In this document: in pieces, positions 26,591-34,568 of the stretch | Layout: each line of letters opens with the position of its first letter | Numbering within the stretch: the first letter of the stretch is position 1 | Source: Bacteroidales bacterium | Lineage (GTDB): Bacteria > Bacteroidota > Bacteroidia > Bacteroidales > UBA932 | DNA length: 64,000 bases | Direction of reading: 5' to 3' | NCBI GenBank assembly: GCA_017480345.1 | Contig: JAFVAU010000014.1 | Span: 48,962-112,961, forward strand | Made by a program: the position numbers and the translations under genes | The notes under the pieces: generated by a model | What the model was told of the DNA's origin: nothing | The model's database searches: none | Seen by the model: only the letters and a program-made list of their open reading frames with translations

Positions 26591-27550
26591 ATGGCACAAG
26601 ACTTAGTAATTGGTATCGACATTGGTGGACAGACCACCAAATGCGGCATCGTAGATGCCCGTGGTACGGTTCTCACGCAGACCGTCATCCGTTCGGACAA
26701 CCACACGGAAGTGGCCCCTTACATTGCCGAACTGGCCGAAGCCCTGAACCGCATCATCGCGGAAGGACAGGCCGAAGGCCGCATCCGCGGTATCGGTGTA
26801 GGTGCCCCTAACGGCAACTATTACACCGGAACCATCGAGGGCGCCGTGAACCTGGTATGGGGCGGTACCAAGACCATCCCCTTTGCCAAGATGCTCAGTG
26901 AGCAGATGAACGGCATCCCCGTGTCCCTCACCAACGACGCCAACGCCGCCGCCATGGGTGAAATGACGTACGGTGCCGCCCGTGGTATGAAGAACTTCAT
27001 CATGATTACCCTGGGCACCGGCGTGGGATCCGGTATCGTGATTAACGGAGAAGTGGTCTACGGGCACGACGGCTTTGCCGGAGAACTGGGACACACCTGT
27101 GCCGTGCGCCACAACGGACGCCAGTGCAACTGCGGAAAGACGGGTTGTCTGGAAACCTACGCCAGCGCCATCGGCGTGGCCCGTACCGCCCGCGAATGGC
27201 TGGAAATGAGCAGTGAGCCTTCCGTCCTCCGTTCTTTGGACAAGATTTCCTCCAAGGATGTCTACGAGGCGGCCAAGGAAGGAGACAAGCTGGCCCTCCG
27301 GATTTTCGAATTCACCGGCCGTATCCTGGGAGAGAAATTTGCCGATTTCATCGAGTTCTCCGCCCCGGAGGCCATCGTCCTCTTCGGCGGTCTGGCCCGC
27401 GCCAAGGATTTCCTGGCAGAACCTATCCGCAAGGCCATGGACGAAAACGTCCTGTCCCTGTGGAAAGGCAAGGTAGATTTGGTGTTCTCCCAGCTTAAAG
27501 AGTCCGATGCCGCCATCCTGGGCGCATCGGCCCTGGCCTGGGAGCTTTAA
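26591..27550 (+). CDS. ROK-family sugar kinase (glucokinase-like)
   Basis: 319 residues. ATP-binding loop GIDIGGQTTKCGIVD at the N-terminus; catalytic Asp in SLTNDANAAAMGE; phosphate 2 motif ITLGTGVGSGIV; ROK signature GELGH followed by the zinc-binding CNCGKTGCLE. These are features of bacterial glucokinases and related hexose or aminosugar kinases. It would trap the sugar brought in by the adjacent permease. Which sugar is used is not decided by motif. Confidence 0.88.
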   Translation: MAQDLVIGIDIGGQTTKCGIVDARGTVLTQTVIRSDNHTEVAPYIAELAEALNRIIAEGQAEGRIRGIGVGAPNGNYYTGTIEGAVNLVWGGTKTIPFAKMLSEQMNGIPVSLTNDANAAAMGEMTYGAARGMKNFIMITLGTGVGSGIVINGEVVYGHDGFAGELGHTCAVRHNGRQCNCGKTGCLETYASAIGVARTAREWLEMSSEPSVLRSLDKISSKDVYEAAKEGDKLALRIFEFTGRILGEKFADFIEFSAPEAIVLFGGLARAKDFLAEPIRKAMDENVLSLWKGKVDLVFSQLKESDAAILGASALAWEL

Positions 27551-27570
27551 TAACTGAAAAATTGATGAAT

Positions 27571-28725
27571 ATGAAGAAAGTTGCTGCAGGTTTTTTTGTT
27601 TTGGCCGCCGCATTGGGTTTCACCGCTTGTTCCTCCGAGAACGCCGCCATTGAGCAGGAGCTCAAGCAGATGACCCTTCAGGAAAAAGTGGGTTCCATGT
27701 TCTTTGTCCGTCCGGAGGTTCTGGACACGGACATCTACTATGATTCGCCCACCGTACTGAAGTCCTTTGACGTGCATCAGGTGACGGACAAGATGAAGGA
27801 GACGGCCCGGGTCTATCCCATGGGCGGCGTCATCCTCTTCTCCCACAACATCAAGGACCCCCAGCAGCTTTCTCAGTTCATCAGTGACCTCAGGGCCCTG
27901 CCCAGCCACCCGCTCCTGTGCATTGACGAGGAAGGCGGTTCCGTGGCCCGGCTGGCCAACAACCCCAATTTCCATCTGCCCAAGTTCGCCAACATGGGCA
28001 CCCTGGCCGCCTCCGGGCGCACCAAAGAAGTCACCGAGGCCGCCACAACCATAGGGGAGTACCTCAAGAGCTACGGTTTTGATATCGATTTCGCCCCTGT
28101 GGCCGATGTTAACACCAACCCCCGCAACGTGGTCATCGGTGCCCGGGCCTTCTCCAACGAGCCCAAAGTGGCCGCGGAGATGGTGAAGGCGTACCTCAAA
28201 GGTCTGCAGAAAAGCGGCGTTATCGGCTGCCTGAAGCATTTCCCCGGTCACGGAGACACCCAGGCCGATTCCCACTTCGGCTATGCCATGAGCCGCAAAA
28301 CCTGGGAAGAAATCCGTGACTGCGAGATGATTCCCTTCAAGGCCGGCATGGAAGCCGGGGCCCAGATGATTATGACGGCCCACATCTCCCTGCCCAATGT
28401 GACGGGTTCCAATGTGCCCTCCACCCTTTCTCCCATGATCCTGCAGGAGAAACTCCGCGGAGAACTGGGTTACAAGGGCCTCATCATCACGGATGCCATG
28501 GAGATGGGCGCCATCCTGCGCCAGTATCCGGTGGAAGACGCCGCGGTGATGGCCATTAAGGCCGGTGTGGATGTCCTCCTTTGCGTCCGTGAGTATCCCA
28601 AGGTGTTTGACGCCGTCCTGAACGCCGTCCGCCGCGGGGAAATTCCGGAGAGCCGCATAGACGAGAGTGTCCGCCGCATCCTGCAGCTCCGCCACCATTC
28701 CATCTCCTACGGAGACAAGAAATAG
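27571..28725 (+). CDS. GH3-family glycoside hydrolase lipoprotein (NagZ-like)
   Basis: 384 residues from ATG 27571 (ATG 27565 and TTG 27562 are in-frame alternatives). The signal peptide ends at Cys20 (FTAC). The body is a one-domain GH3 barrel with the beta-N-acetylhexosaminidase signature KHFPGHGDTQADSH, whose Asp/His pair is the acid/base, and the nucleophile region ITDAMEMGA. The DSH form points to NagZ-type hexosaminidase rather than to beta-glucosidase. Export as a lipoprotein means it acts outside the cytoplasm on peptidoglycan fragments or glycans. It is last in an operon with importer and kinase, suggesting a small aminosugar or hexose use pathway. Confidence 0.85.
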   Translation: MKKVAAGFFVLAAALGFTACSSENAAIEQELKQMTLQEKVGSMFFVRPEVLDTDIYYDSPTVLKSFDVHQVTDKMKETARVYPMGGVILFSHNIKDPQQLSQFISDLRALPSHPLLCIDEEGGSVARLANNPNFHLPKFANMGTLAASGRTKEVTEAATTIGEYLKSYGFDIDFAPVADVNTNPRNVVIGARAFSNEPKVAAEMVKAYLKGLQKSGVIGCLKHFPGHGDTQADSHFGYAMSRKTWEEIRDCEMIPFKAGMEAGAQMIMTAHISLPNVTGSNVPSTLSPMILQEKLRGELGYKGLIITDAMEMGAILRQYPVEDAAVMAIKAGVDVLLCVREYPKVFDAVLNAVRRGEIPESRIDESVRRILQLRHHSISYGDKK

Positions 28726-28746
28726 TTAAAATTTTTGGGGAAAATA

Positions 28747-28777
28747 TTTGCAGGTTCAAAAAAAGATTGTACCTTTG
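28747..28777 (+). promoter_or_regulatory. Promoter of tRNA-Gly
   Basis: TTTG (28747-28750), 19 bases, TACCTTTG (28770-28777). The tRNA begins 10 bases after the -7 box. Confidence 0.8.
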
Positions 28778-28787
28778 CATTCCCGAT

Positions 28788-28862
<75 letters not shown>

Positions 28863-28863
<1 letters not shown>

Positions 28864-28894
28864 AACGCCAGCCTAACGGTTGGCGTTTTGTTTT
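28863..28894 (+). terminator. Terminator of tRNA-Gly
   Basis: AAACGCCAGCC (28863-28873), loop TAAC, GGTTGGCGTTT (28878-28888) form an 11-base stem with one G-T pair, followed by TGTTTT. Confidence 0.85.
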
Positions 28895-28941
28895 ATGGCA
28901 AAGTTTTTGCTTTATTCTCCCTCAGCAAAATGATTCAGACG

Positions 28942-29439
28942 ATGAAAAAGTTATTCCTTACATTGGCCGTGGCCCTTTTTGCTACGGTTTCCTATGCCCA
29001 GAAGGACATTCCCGCTGGCGCCAACATGGAACTGGCCAGCGTTGAAAGCGGGGACGATCAAATTTATATCTATAAGGTAAAGGACAAGGAAGGCAATCCT
29101 CAATTCCTTCTGTCTGCCGCCCATATGATGGCCTCCTTTGACGTCTCCACTCCCGACAGCTCCGCCGGGTTCAGTATAGGGGACGGCACCGTAGTGGTAA
29201 TTGGAGAGACGTACGAGGATGCCATGAAGAATATCGTAGACCTGATTGCCCTGTTCGATGAGGCCGACGGCACGCAGAAGGAGTTCACCACAATGGATGG
29301 CAATCCCACCGTGTTCACCCTGCACAAAGGCATTCTGGGGAAGCACCTGAGCATAGGGGAAGCCTCCCTGTCAAAAAGTGACCTCAAGTCCCTCCGGACG
29401 GGCATGAAGATTTCCAAAAAGCTCCATTCGGAGCTGTAG
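28942..29439 (+). CDS. Secreted protein of unknown function
   Basis: 165 residues from ATG 28942 with a clear signal peptide (MKKLFLTLAVALFATVSYAQ, cleavage after Ala). An ATG at 28930 is an alternative; the open frame further upstream runs through the tRNA and is not coding. The mature part is acidic and soluble with no repeats or cysteines; I do not recognise a family. It contains a central block DGTVVVIGETYEDAMKNIVD. No promoter box is clear; it may be read through from the tRNA unit. Its stop is one base from the stop of the converging galM. Confidence 0.7.
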   Translation: MKKLFLTLAVALFATVSYAQKDIPAGANMELASVESGDDQIYIYKVKDKEGNPQFLLSAAHMMASFDVSTPDSSAGFSIGDGTVVVIGETYEDAMKNIVDLIALFDEADGTQKEFTTMDGNPTVFTLHKGILGKHLSIGEASLSKSDLKSLRTGMKISKKLHSEL

Positions 29440-29440
29440 C

Positions 29441-30577
29441 TTACTCCTTCACACTGAAGGCGTAGATGCAGTGGCTGGTGTAGGTTTCGCCGGGGCGAAG
29501 CACGACAGACGGCCACTGCGGCTTGTTGGGGGAGTCCGGATAGTGCTGGGTTTCCAGGCACACGGCGCTGCGGAAGGGGTAGGCAATACCTTTCTTTCCC
29601 ACCACGCTGCCGTCCAGGAAATTGCCGGTGTAAACCTGTACTCCGGGCTCGTCCGTATAGACGGTGAGCTCTATGCCGCTTTCCGGGCACCAGAGGGTGG
29701 CGGCGGGCTTGGCAATGTCTCCCTCCGTATCCAAAACCCAGTTGTGGTCGTATCCGTGGCCGTTCTTAAGCTGTTTGCACGTGGGGTGGTGGATGTCCCG
29801 GCCGATGGCCTTGGGCTCCCGGAAATTCACCGGGAAGTTGTCCACATAGCGAATTTCACCCGTTGTCATGAAGGTGCTGTCTACCGGCGTAAAGTGCGAG
29901 GCGTTGATCTGGAGGATGTCCTCCTCGATGCTATGGTTTCCCGGGTCTCCGGACAGGTTGAAATAGGCGTGGTTGGTCATGTTCACGATGGTGGGCTTGT
30001 CCGTCACGGCCTCATAGGCTATGTCCAGGGCGTTGTCCGGGGTGAGGGTGTACGTGACACAGGCCTTCACGTTTCCGGGGAAGCCGTTGTCTCCGTCAGG
30101 GGATTCGCGAAGGAGCTTGATATGGGTGGCATCGGCCTCCAGGACCGTGTATACCTGATACTGCCAGCCGGTGGGGCCTCCGTGGAGGCAATGGCCAAAG
30201 TTGTTCTGCGGCAGCCGGTATTCCACTCCGTCCAGGGTGAAACGCCCCTGATTGATGCGGTTGGCATAGCGGCCGATGGCGGCGCCGAAGTCCGTCTGGT
30301 TGTTCTCCGGGAAATAATCGGCCACCTTGTCGAAGCCCAGGACCACATCTCTCTTCTTTCCGTCCTTGTCGGGGACCATGATGGAGACGATGCGGCCGCC
30401 GAAGTTGGTGACGCACACTTCCATGCCGGCCTCGTTGGTGAGGGTGTAAAGGGCGGTGGGTGCGCCGTTGTACCCGCCTTCAAAGTCTTTGGGGTTCAGG
30501 CCGGACTGCGTAAGGGCGGCCTTGGGCGCGCAGGCGGCCATCAGAATGGCGGCTGCAAAAGGAAGGAACTTTCTCAT
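29441..30577 (-). CDS. galM: Aldose 1-epimerase, lipoprotein form
   Basis: 378 residues. Lipoprotein signal ending at Cys16 (MAAC). The galactose-mutarotase fold is shown by NFGGRIVSIMVPD, IGRYANRINQGRFTLDG, the catalytic His in NMTNHAYFNLSG and the catalytic Glu in AVCLETQHYPDSPN. The enzyme interconverts alpha and beta anomers of hexoses; the lipid anchor places it in the periplasm, as for other Bacteroidetes paralogues that prepare sugars for import. Divergent from the transketolase genes. Confidence 0.92.
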   Translation of the reverse strand: MRKFLPFAAAILMAACAPKAALTQSGLNPKDFEGGYNGAPTALYTLTNEAGMEVCVTNFGGRIVSIMVPDKDGKKRDVVLGFDKVADYFPENNQTDFGAAIGRYANRINQGRFTLDGVEYRLPQNNFGHCLHGGPTGWQYQVYTVLEADATHIKLLRESPDGDNGFPGNVKACVTYTLTPDNALDIAYEAVTDKPTIVNMTNHAYFNLSGDPGNHSIEEDILQINASHFTPVDSTFMTTGEIRYVDNFPVNFREPKAIGRDIHHPTCKQLKNGHGYDHNWVLDTEGDIAKPAATLWCPESGIELTVYTDEPGVQVYTGNFLDGSVVGKKGIAYPFRSAVCLETQHYPDSPNKPQWPSVVLRPGETYTSHCIYAFSVKE

Positions 30578-30594
30578 GGTAGTTAAAATTTACT

Positions 30595-30602
30595 CAAAGA
30601 TA
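30595..30602 (-). promoter_or_regulatory. Minus-strand -7 element for galM
   Basis: Reads TATCTTTG on the minus strand, 17 bases before the galM ATG. A TTTG on the same strand (30628-30625) is 22 bases upstream, slightly beyond the usual spacing. Confidence 0.6.
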
Positions 30603-30634
30603 AGAAAAATATAGGTTATCATCGCAAAAATCCC

Positions 30635-30642
30635 TAACTTTG
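30635..30642 (+). promoter_or_regulatory. -7 element for the transketolase operon
   Basis: TAACTTTG fits the -7 consensus, 29 bases before the first transketolase ATG. The -33 half is poor. It is back-to-back with the galM promoter. Confidence 0.55.
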
Positions 30643-30671
30643 AAGATACTGAATTCAGCAGAAGAATTACT

Positions 30672-31520
30672 ATGGCAAAAGAAAAGCTTGAGAAAATTGC
30701 ATCGCAGGTGCGCCGGGACATTGTCCGCATGGTTACGGCGGCCGGTTCCGGGCATCCCGGCGGCTCCATGTCCACCGCGGACATCCTCACCGCCCTGTAC
30801 TTCGAAGTGATGGACCATGATCCCGCTACCTGGACCCGTGACGGCAAGGGACAGGACCAGTTCATCCTTTCCGCCGGCCACCTGGCCCCCGTCTACTATT
30901 CTGTCCTGGCCCGTGCCGGATACTTCCCGGTTCAGGAACTGGGCACCCTCCGCAAGCTGGGCTCCCGCCTGCAGGGCCATCCCTCCGTGCGAAGGGGCCT
31001 GCCGGGCATCACCCAGGCTTCCGGTTCCCTGGGACAGGGCGTTTCCGTGGTTGCCGGCCTGGCCCTGGCCAAGAAGCTGGACGGAGACAAGAAGCATGTA
31101 GTCTATGTCCTCTGCGGAGACGGCGAGTCCGAGGAAGGACAGATTTGGGAAGGCGCCGAGTTCGCCACCCATCATTCCCTTGGAAATCTCATTGGCATGA
31201 CGGACTGGAACGGCCAGCAGATTGACGGCTCCACCGAGTCCGTGTGCGGCGGCGGAGACCTCCAGCTCAAATGGCAGGCCTTCGGCTGGAATACCGTCAC
31301 GGCCGACGGCCACGACATGGAAGCCATTCTCACGGCCTTTGCCAAGGCCAAGGAGATGGGCAAAAAGACCAACCGTCCCACGATGATCCTCTTCAAGACG
31401 GACATGGGACACGGCGTGGACTTCATGGCCGGCACCCACAAGTGGCACGGCAAGGCCCCGTCCCAGGAACAGTGCAACGAAGCCCTGGCCCAACTGGAAG
31501 AAACCCTTGGTGATTATTAA
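30672..31520 (+). CDS. Transketolase, N-terminal (thiamine diphosphate-binding) subunit
   Basis: 282 residues equal to the first domain of transketolase: AAGSGHPGGSMSTADILTAL and the thiamine diphosphate/magnesium motif CGDGESEEGQIWEGAEFA are intact. In this split form the pyrimidine-binding and C-terminal domains are on the next gene, 12 bases downstream. Together they move two-carbon units in the non-oxidative pentose phosphate pathway. Split transketolases are known from several bacterial and archaeal groups. Confidence 0.93.
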   Translation: MAKEKLEKIASQVRRDIVRMVTAAGSGHPGGSMSTADILTALYFEVMDHDPATWTRDGKGQDQFILSAGHLAPVYYSVLARAGYFPVQELGTLRKLGSRLQGHPSVRRGLPGITQASGSLGQGVSVVAGLALAKKLDGDKKHVVYVLCGDGESEEGQIWEGAEFATHHSLGNLIGMTDWNGQQIDGSTESVCGGGDLQLKWQAFGWNTVTADGHDMEAILTAFAKAKEMGKKTNRPTMILFKTDMGHGVDFMAGTHKWHGKAPSQEQCNEALAQLEETLGDY

Positions 31521-31532
31521 CGGAACTGCCTT

Positions 31533-32480
31533 ATGAAAAAATACATCGATACAGGAAAGAAAGATACCCGCAGCGGCTTTGGTGAAGGCCTCCTAAGGGC
31601 CGGAAAGGCCGATGAGCGCGTCGTTGCCCTTACCGCAGACCTCAAGGGTTCCCTCAAGATGGACGCCTTTGCGGCCGAATTCCCGGACCGTTTTATCCAG
31701 TGCGGCATTGCCGAGGCCAACATGGTAGGTGCCGCCGCCGGCCTGGCCATCGCCGGAAAGGTTCCCTTTATTGGCTCCTTCGCGGAGTTTGTGACCGGCC
31801 GCGTGTACGACCAGCTCCGCCAGGAGGTGGCTTATGGCAATACCAACGTGAAGATTGCCTCTTCCCATGCCGGCATCACCCTGGGAGAGGACGGCGCCAC
31901 CCACCAGACCATGGAGGATATCGCCCTCATGCGCGCCCTTCCCGGTATGGCCGTGGTGAATCCCTGCGACTACAACCAGACCATGCAGGCCACCATCGCC
32001 GCCGCCAAGTACGAAGGCCCCGTGTACCTTCGTTTCGGCCGTCCTTCCGTGCCCAACTTTACGGATCCGGAGCAGCCCTTCGAGATTGGCAAGGCCTATG
32101 TGATGAACGAGGGCAAGGATGCCACCGTCTTCTGCTGCGGCCACCTGGTATGGGAAGCCCTGCAGGCCGCCGAGGCGCTTGAGGCCGAAGGCATTTCTCT
32201 GGAAGTGGTGAACGTGGCCACCATCAAGCCCTTGGATGAGGAAGCCATCATCGCTTCCGTGAAAAAGACGGGCAAGGCCATCGTGGCCGAGGAGCACAAC
32301 ATGGCCGGCGGCCTGGGTGAGGCCATTGCCGGCGTGCTGGCCCGGGAGTGCCCTACCAAGCTGGCGTTCATGAACGGCGGAGACCGTTTTGGCCAGACCG
32401 GGAAACCGGCGGAGCTCATGGCCCTCTATGGCCTGGATGCCGCCCATATTGCCCGGAAGGTACGCGAAATTGTAAAATAA
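31533..32480 (+). CDS. Transketolase, C-terminal subunit
   Basis: 315 residues: pyrimidine-binding domain (FIQCGIAEANMVGAAAGLAI with the catalytic Glu, FVTGRVYDQLRQEVAYGNTN) and C-terminal domain (KAIVAEEHNMAGGLGEAIAG). It completes the split enzyme begun by the preceding gene. Its stop is 21 bases from upp. Confidence 0.93.
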   Translation: MKKYIDTGKKDTRSGFGEGLLRAGKADERVVALTADLKGSLKMDAFAAEFPDRFIQCGIAEANMVGAAAGLAIAGKVPFIGSFAEFVTGRVYDQLRQEVAYGNTNVKIASSHAGITLGEDGATHQTMEDIALMRALPGMAVVNPCDYNQTMQATIAAAKYEGPVYLRFGRPSVPNFTDPEQPFEIGKAYVMNEGKDATVFCCGHLVWEALQAAEALEAEGISLEVVNVATIKPLDEEAIIASVKKTGKAIVAEEHNMAGGLGEAIAGVLARECPTKLAFMNGGDRFGQTGKPAELMALYGLDAAHIARKVREIVK

Positions 32481-32501
32481 CACTTAAAGCTCAAATCTGA
32501 T

Positions 32502-33131
32502 ATGAGTCAACTCCATGTGATCAACCATCCCATGATCCAGCACAAGCTCACGATCATGCGTAAAAAGGAAACCGGTTCCAAAGATTTCCGCGAGTTACTG
32601 AAAGAAATCGGCCTGCTGATGGGCTATGAGGTAACCCGGGACCTTCCCCTCAGGGACATCGAGATTGAAACCCCCATCTGCAAGATGACGGGCAAGGAGA
32701 TCAGCGGCCGAAAGATGGCCATCGTTCCCATCCTCCGCGCCGGCCTGGGCCTGGTGGAAGGCCTTCAGTCTTTGATTCCGGTGGCCAAGGTGGGCCATAT
32801 CGGCATGTATAGAAATGAAGAGACCCACCAGCCCGTGGAGTACTTCTGCAAGCTTCCCGAGGACATCCATGACCGCCTGGTCATTGTGACGGACCCCATG
32901 CTGGCCACCGGCGGCAGCGCCTGCGACGCCATCTCCTCCCTTAAGAAAAAGGGTTGCGCCAACATCCGCCTCATGTGCCTGGTGGGCGTTCCCGAGGGTG
33001 TGGAGCGTGTCCAGCGGGAGCACCCGGACGTAGACATCTACCTGGCCGCCCTGGACGAGCGCCTGAACGAGAACGCCTACATTGTCCCCGGCCTGGGAGA
33101 CGCCGGAGACCGCATTTTCGGTACCAAGTAA
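32502..33131 (+). CDS. upp: Uracil phosphoribosyltransferase
   Basis: 209 residues, the usual length. Starts with [20 protein letters not shown]; the PRPP site is [18 protein letters not shown] and the uracil-binding end is [17 protein letters not shown], all intact. The enzyme makes UMP from uracil and PRPP in pyrimidine salvage. It may be co-transcribed with the transketolase genes. Confidence 0.96.
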   Translation: MSQLHVINHPMIQHKLTIMRKKETGSKDFRELLKEIGLLMGYEVTRDLPLRDIEIETPICKMTGKEISGRKMAIVPILRAGLGLVEGLQSLIPVAKVGHIGMYRNEETHQPVEYFCKLPEDIHDRLVIVTDPMLATGGSACDAISSLKKKGCANIRLMCLVGVPEGVERVQREHPDVDIYLAALDERLNENAYIVPGLGDAGDRIFGTK

Positions 33132-33806
33132 TTACAGGGTGGCGGCCAGAATGGCTGCCACTTTTTTTGCATCCGTCACCTTCCTGCCGTCCGGGAGGAG
33201 GGTGGAGGCCGATGCATGGAGCTCCCGGCAGCCGCTGAGCTCCAGGATGCGGCGGGCGTTGGAGGAGTTGATGCCCCCGCCGGGGAGGATGGTGAGCTTT
33301 GCACGCCGTTGAAGCTCCCGCAGCAGGTCCGTCCCTTCGATGGCCGACGGGGCCTGTCCGGAAGTGAGGATGCGGTGGAAGCCCAGCGCTTCAATGGTTT
33401 CCAGGGCTTCGAAGGGCCATCGGCACACGTCGAAGGCGCGGTGGAAGGTGAGGGCGATGCCGGGCTTGACCACCCGCAGAAGCGCCTGCAGGGCATCCCG
33501 GTCCACGTCTCCTTTTTCCGTGAGGGCCCCGATTACCAGGCCGTCGGCCCCGAGCTGCTGGGCCAGAACCATCTCATCGGCCATTTGCTCCATTTCTTCA
33601 GGGGTGTAGCAGAAATCCCCTTCCCGCGGGCGGATGAGCACATGGATCTTCAAGGCCGGGTACAGGGTGCGGGCCTCGCGCAGTTCTTCCCACGTGGGCG
33701 TGAGGCCGTCCAAATCCAGTCGGGAGCACAGTTCAATGCGGGGTGCGCCTCCCTTCACGGCGGCGTGCACGCTCTCCAGGTTTCCGCAGCAGACTTCCAG
33801 GGTCAT
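33132..33806 (-). CDS. cutC: CutC family protein
   Basis: 224 residues with the family features LEVCCGNLESVHAAVKGGAP, IHVLIRPREGDFCYT and TFHRAFDV, then LPGGGINSSNARRIL at the back of the TIM-barrel-like fold. The family was linked to copper tolerance in E. coli, but its biochemical activity is unproven. Its last codons lie inside the upp terminator. Upstream on the same strand, 23 bases away, is the DUF3298 lipoprotein gene, suggesting an operon. Confidence 0.9.
   Translation of the reverse strand: MTLEVCCGNLESVHAAVKGGAPRIELCSRLDLDGLTPTWEELREARTLYPALKIHVLIRPREGDFCYTPEEMEQMADEMVLAQQLGADGLVIGALTEKGDVDRDALQALLRVVKPGIALTFHRAFDVCRWPFEALETIEALGFHRILTSGQAPSAIEGTDLLRELQRRAKLTILPGGGINSSNARRILELSGCRELHASASTLLPDGRKVTDAKKVAAILAATL
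33139..33168 (+). terminator. upp terminator overlapping the 3' end of cutC
   Basis: GTGGCGGCC (33139-33147), loop AGAAT, GGCTGCCAC (33153-33161) and seven T. The stem is also coding sequence for the last residues of cutC on the other strand. Confidence 0.85.
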
Positions 33807-33829
33807 TTTGATGTCCGGGCTGTGGTCTT

Positions 33830-34564
33830 TTACTTCAGATAAGGTGTCAGTTGCTCCCAGCTCACGTCCACTGAGATGGCGCCCAAGGCGTAGGGGGCGA
33901 TGTCATAGGGCTGGAACATCCAGCTGATGCCCTTCTCGTCCGGGCAGAAGTTGCCGTTGGGGGCCACCTGGTCCAGCCAGATGCTTTCCAGGGCTTCCTT
34001 GTCGTCGGCCATGGCGGTGCGGAGGCTCTCCCGCATGAGCTCGCTCACGGGCTCCCGGTAGCCTTCCTTCAGCAGGTCGTCCTCCGTGATGAGGGCCCCC
34101 GTCTTGGGATTGAACACCAGGTAGGTGATGGTGTACATTCCGTGCGCTCCGCCCCGGAAGGAGGAGTAGGTGAGGGTGTAGCATTTGTTCTTGTTCCAGT
34201 CGGCCGTGAAACTGCCCTCAATCTCGTCTCCCCAGGTGCGCAGGGCGCCGGACAGTTCCGGGCTGGCGTTCTCCGTCAGGTACTCGTCAATCAGATTCTC
34301 CCGGTAGCGGATGGCCGATTCCTCCACGGTGCCGGGCCCGTCTTCCAGGTCGAAGGCCGTGGTGACGAGGGTGTTGTTAATCTGCTCGCAAGCTTCTTGG
34401 GGCAGGCCTCCGGTCACATATTCCAGCGAAAGGGAATAGAAGAGGCTGTCTGTCTGGCTCTCGCTCAGGGGCATGGCCAGGTCGTCCTCATAGACGTTTG
34501 TTCGGAACGAAGAGCAGCCCGCTGCCACAAGAAGGGCGGCTGCCAGGGCAAAGTGCTTTTTCAT
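33830..34564 (-). CDS. DUF3298-domain lipoprotein (RsiV/PdaC-like fold)
   Basis: 244 residues from ATG 34564, where a lipoprotein signal begins (MKKHFALAAALLVAAGC, Cys17). An ATG at 34576 overlapping the preceding stop is an alternative. The C-terminal half has GGAHGMYTITYLVFNPKTGA and the final MFQPYDIAPYALGAISVDVS, typical of DUF3298; related domains bind lysozyme or sit on peptidoglycan deacetylases. No catalytic domain is attached here, so the role is open. It follows the S9 peptidase gene within 4 bases. Confidence 0.8.
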   Translation of the reverse strand: MKKHFALAAALLVAAGCSSFRTNVYEDDLAMPLSESQTDSLFYSLSLEYVTGGLPQEACEQINNTLVTTAFDLEDGPGTVEESAIRYRENLIDEYLTENASPELSGALRTWGDEIEGSFTADWNKNKCYTLTYSSFRGGAHGMYTITYLVFNPKTGALITEDDLLKEGYREPVSELMRESLRTAMADDKEALESIWLDQVAPNGNFCPDEKGISWMFQPYDIAPYALGAISVDVSWEQLTPYLK

Positions 34565-34568
34565 ATTA

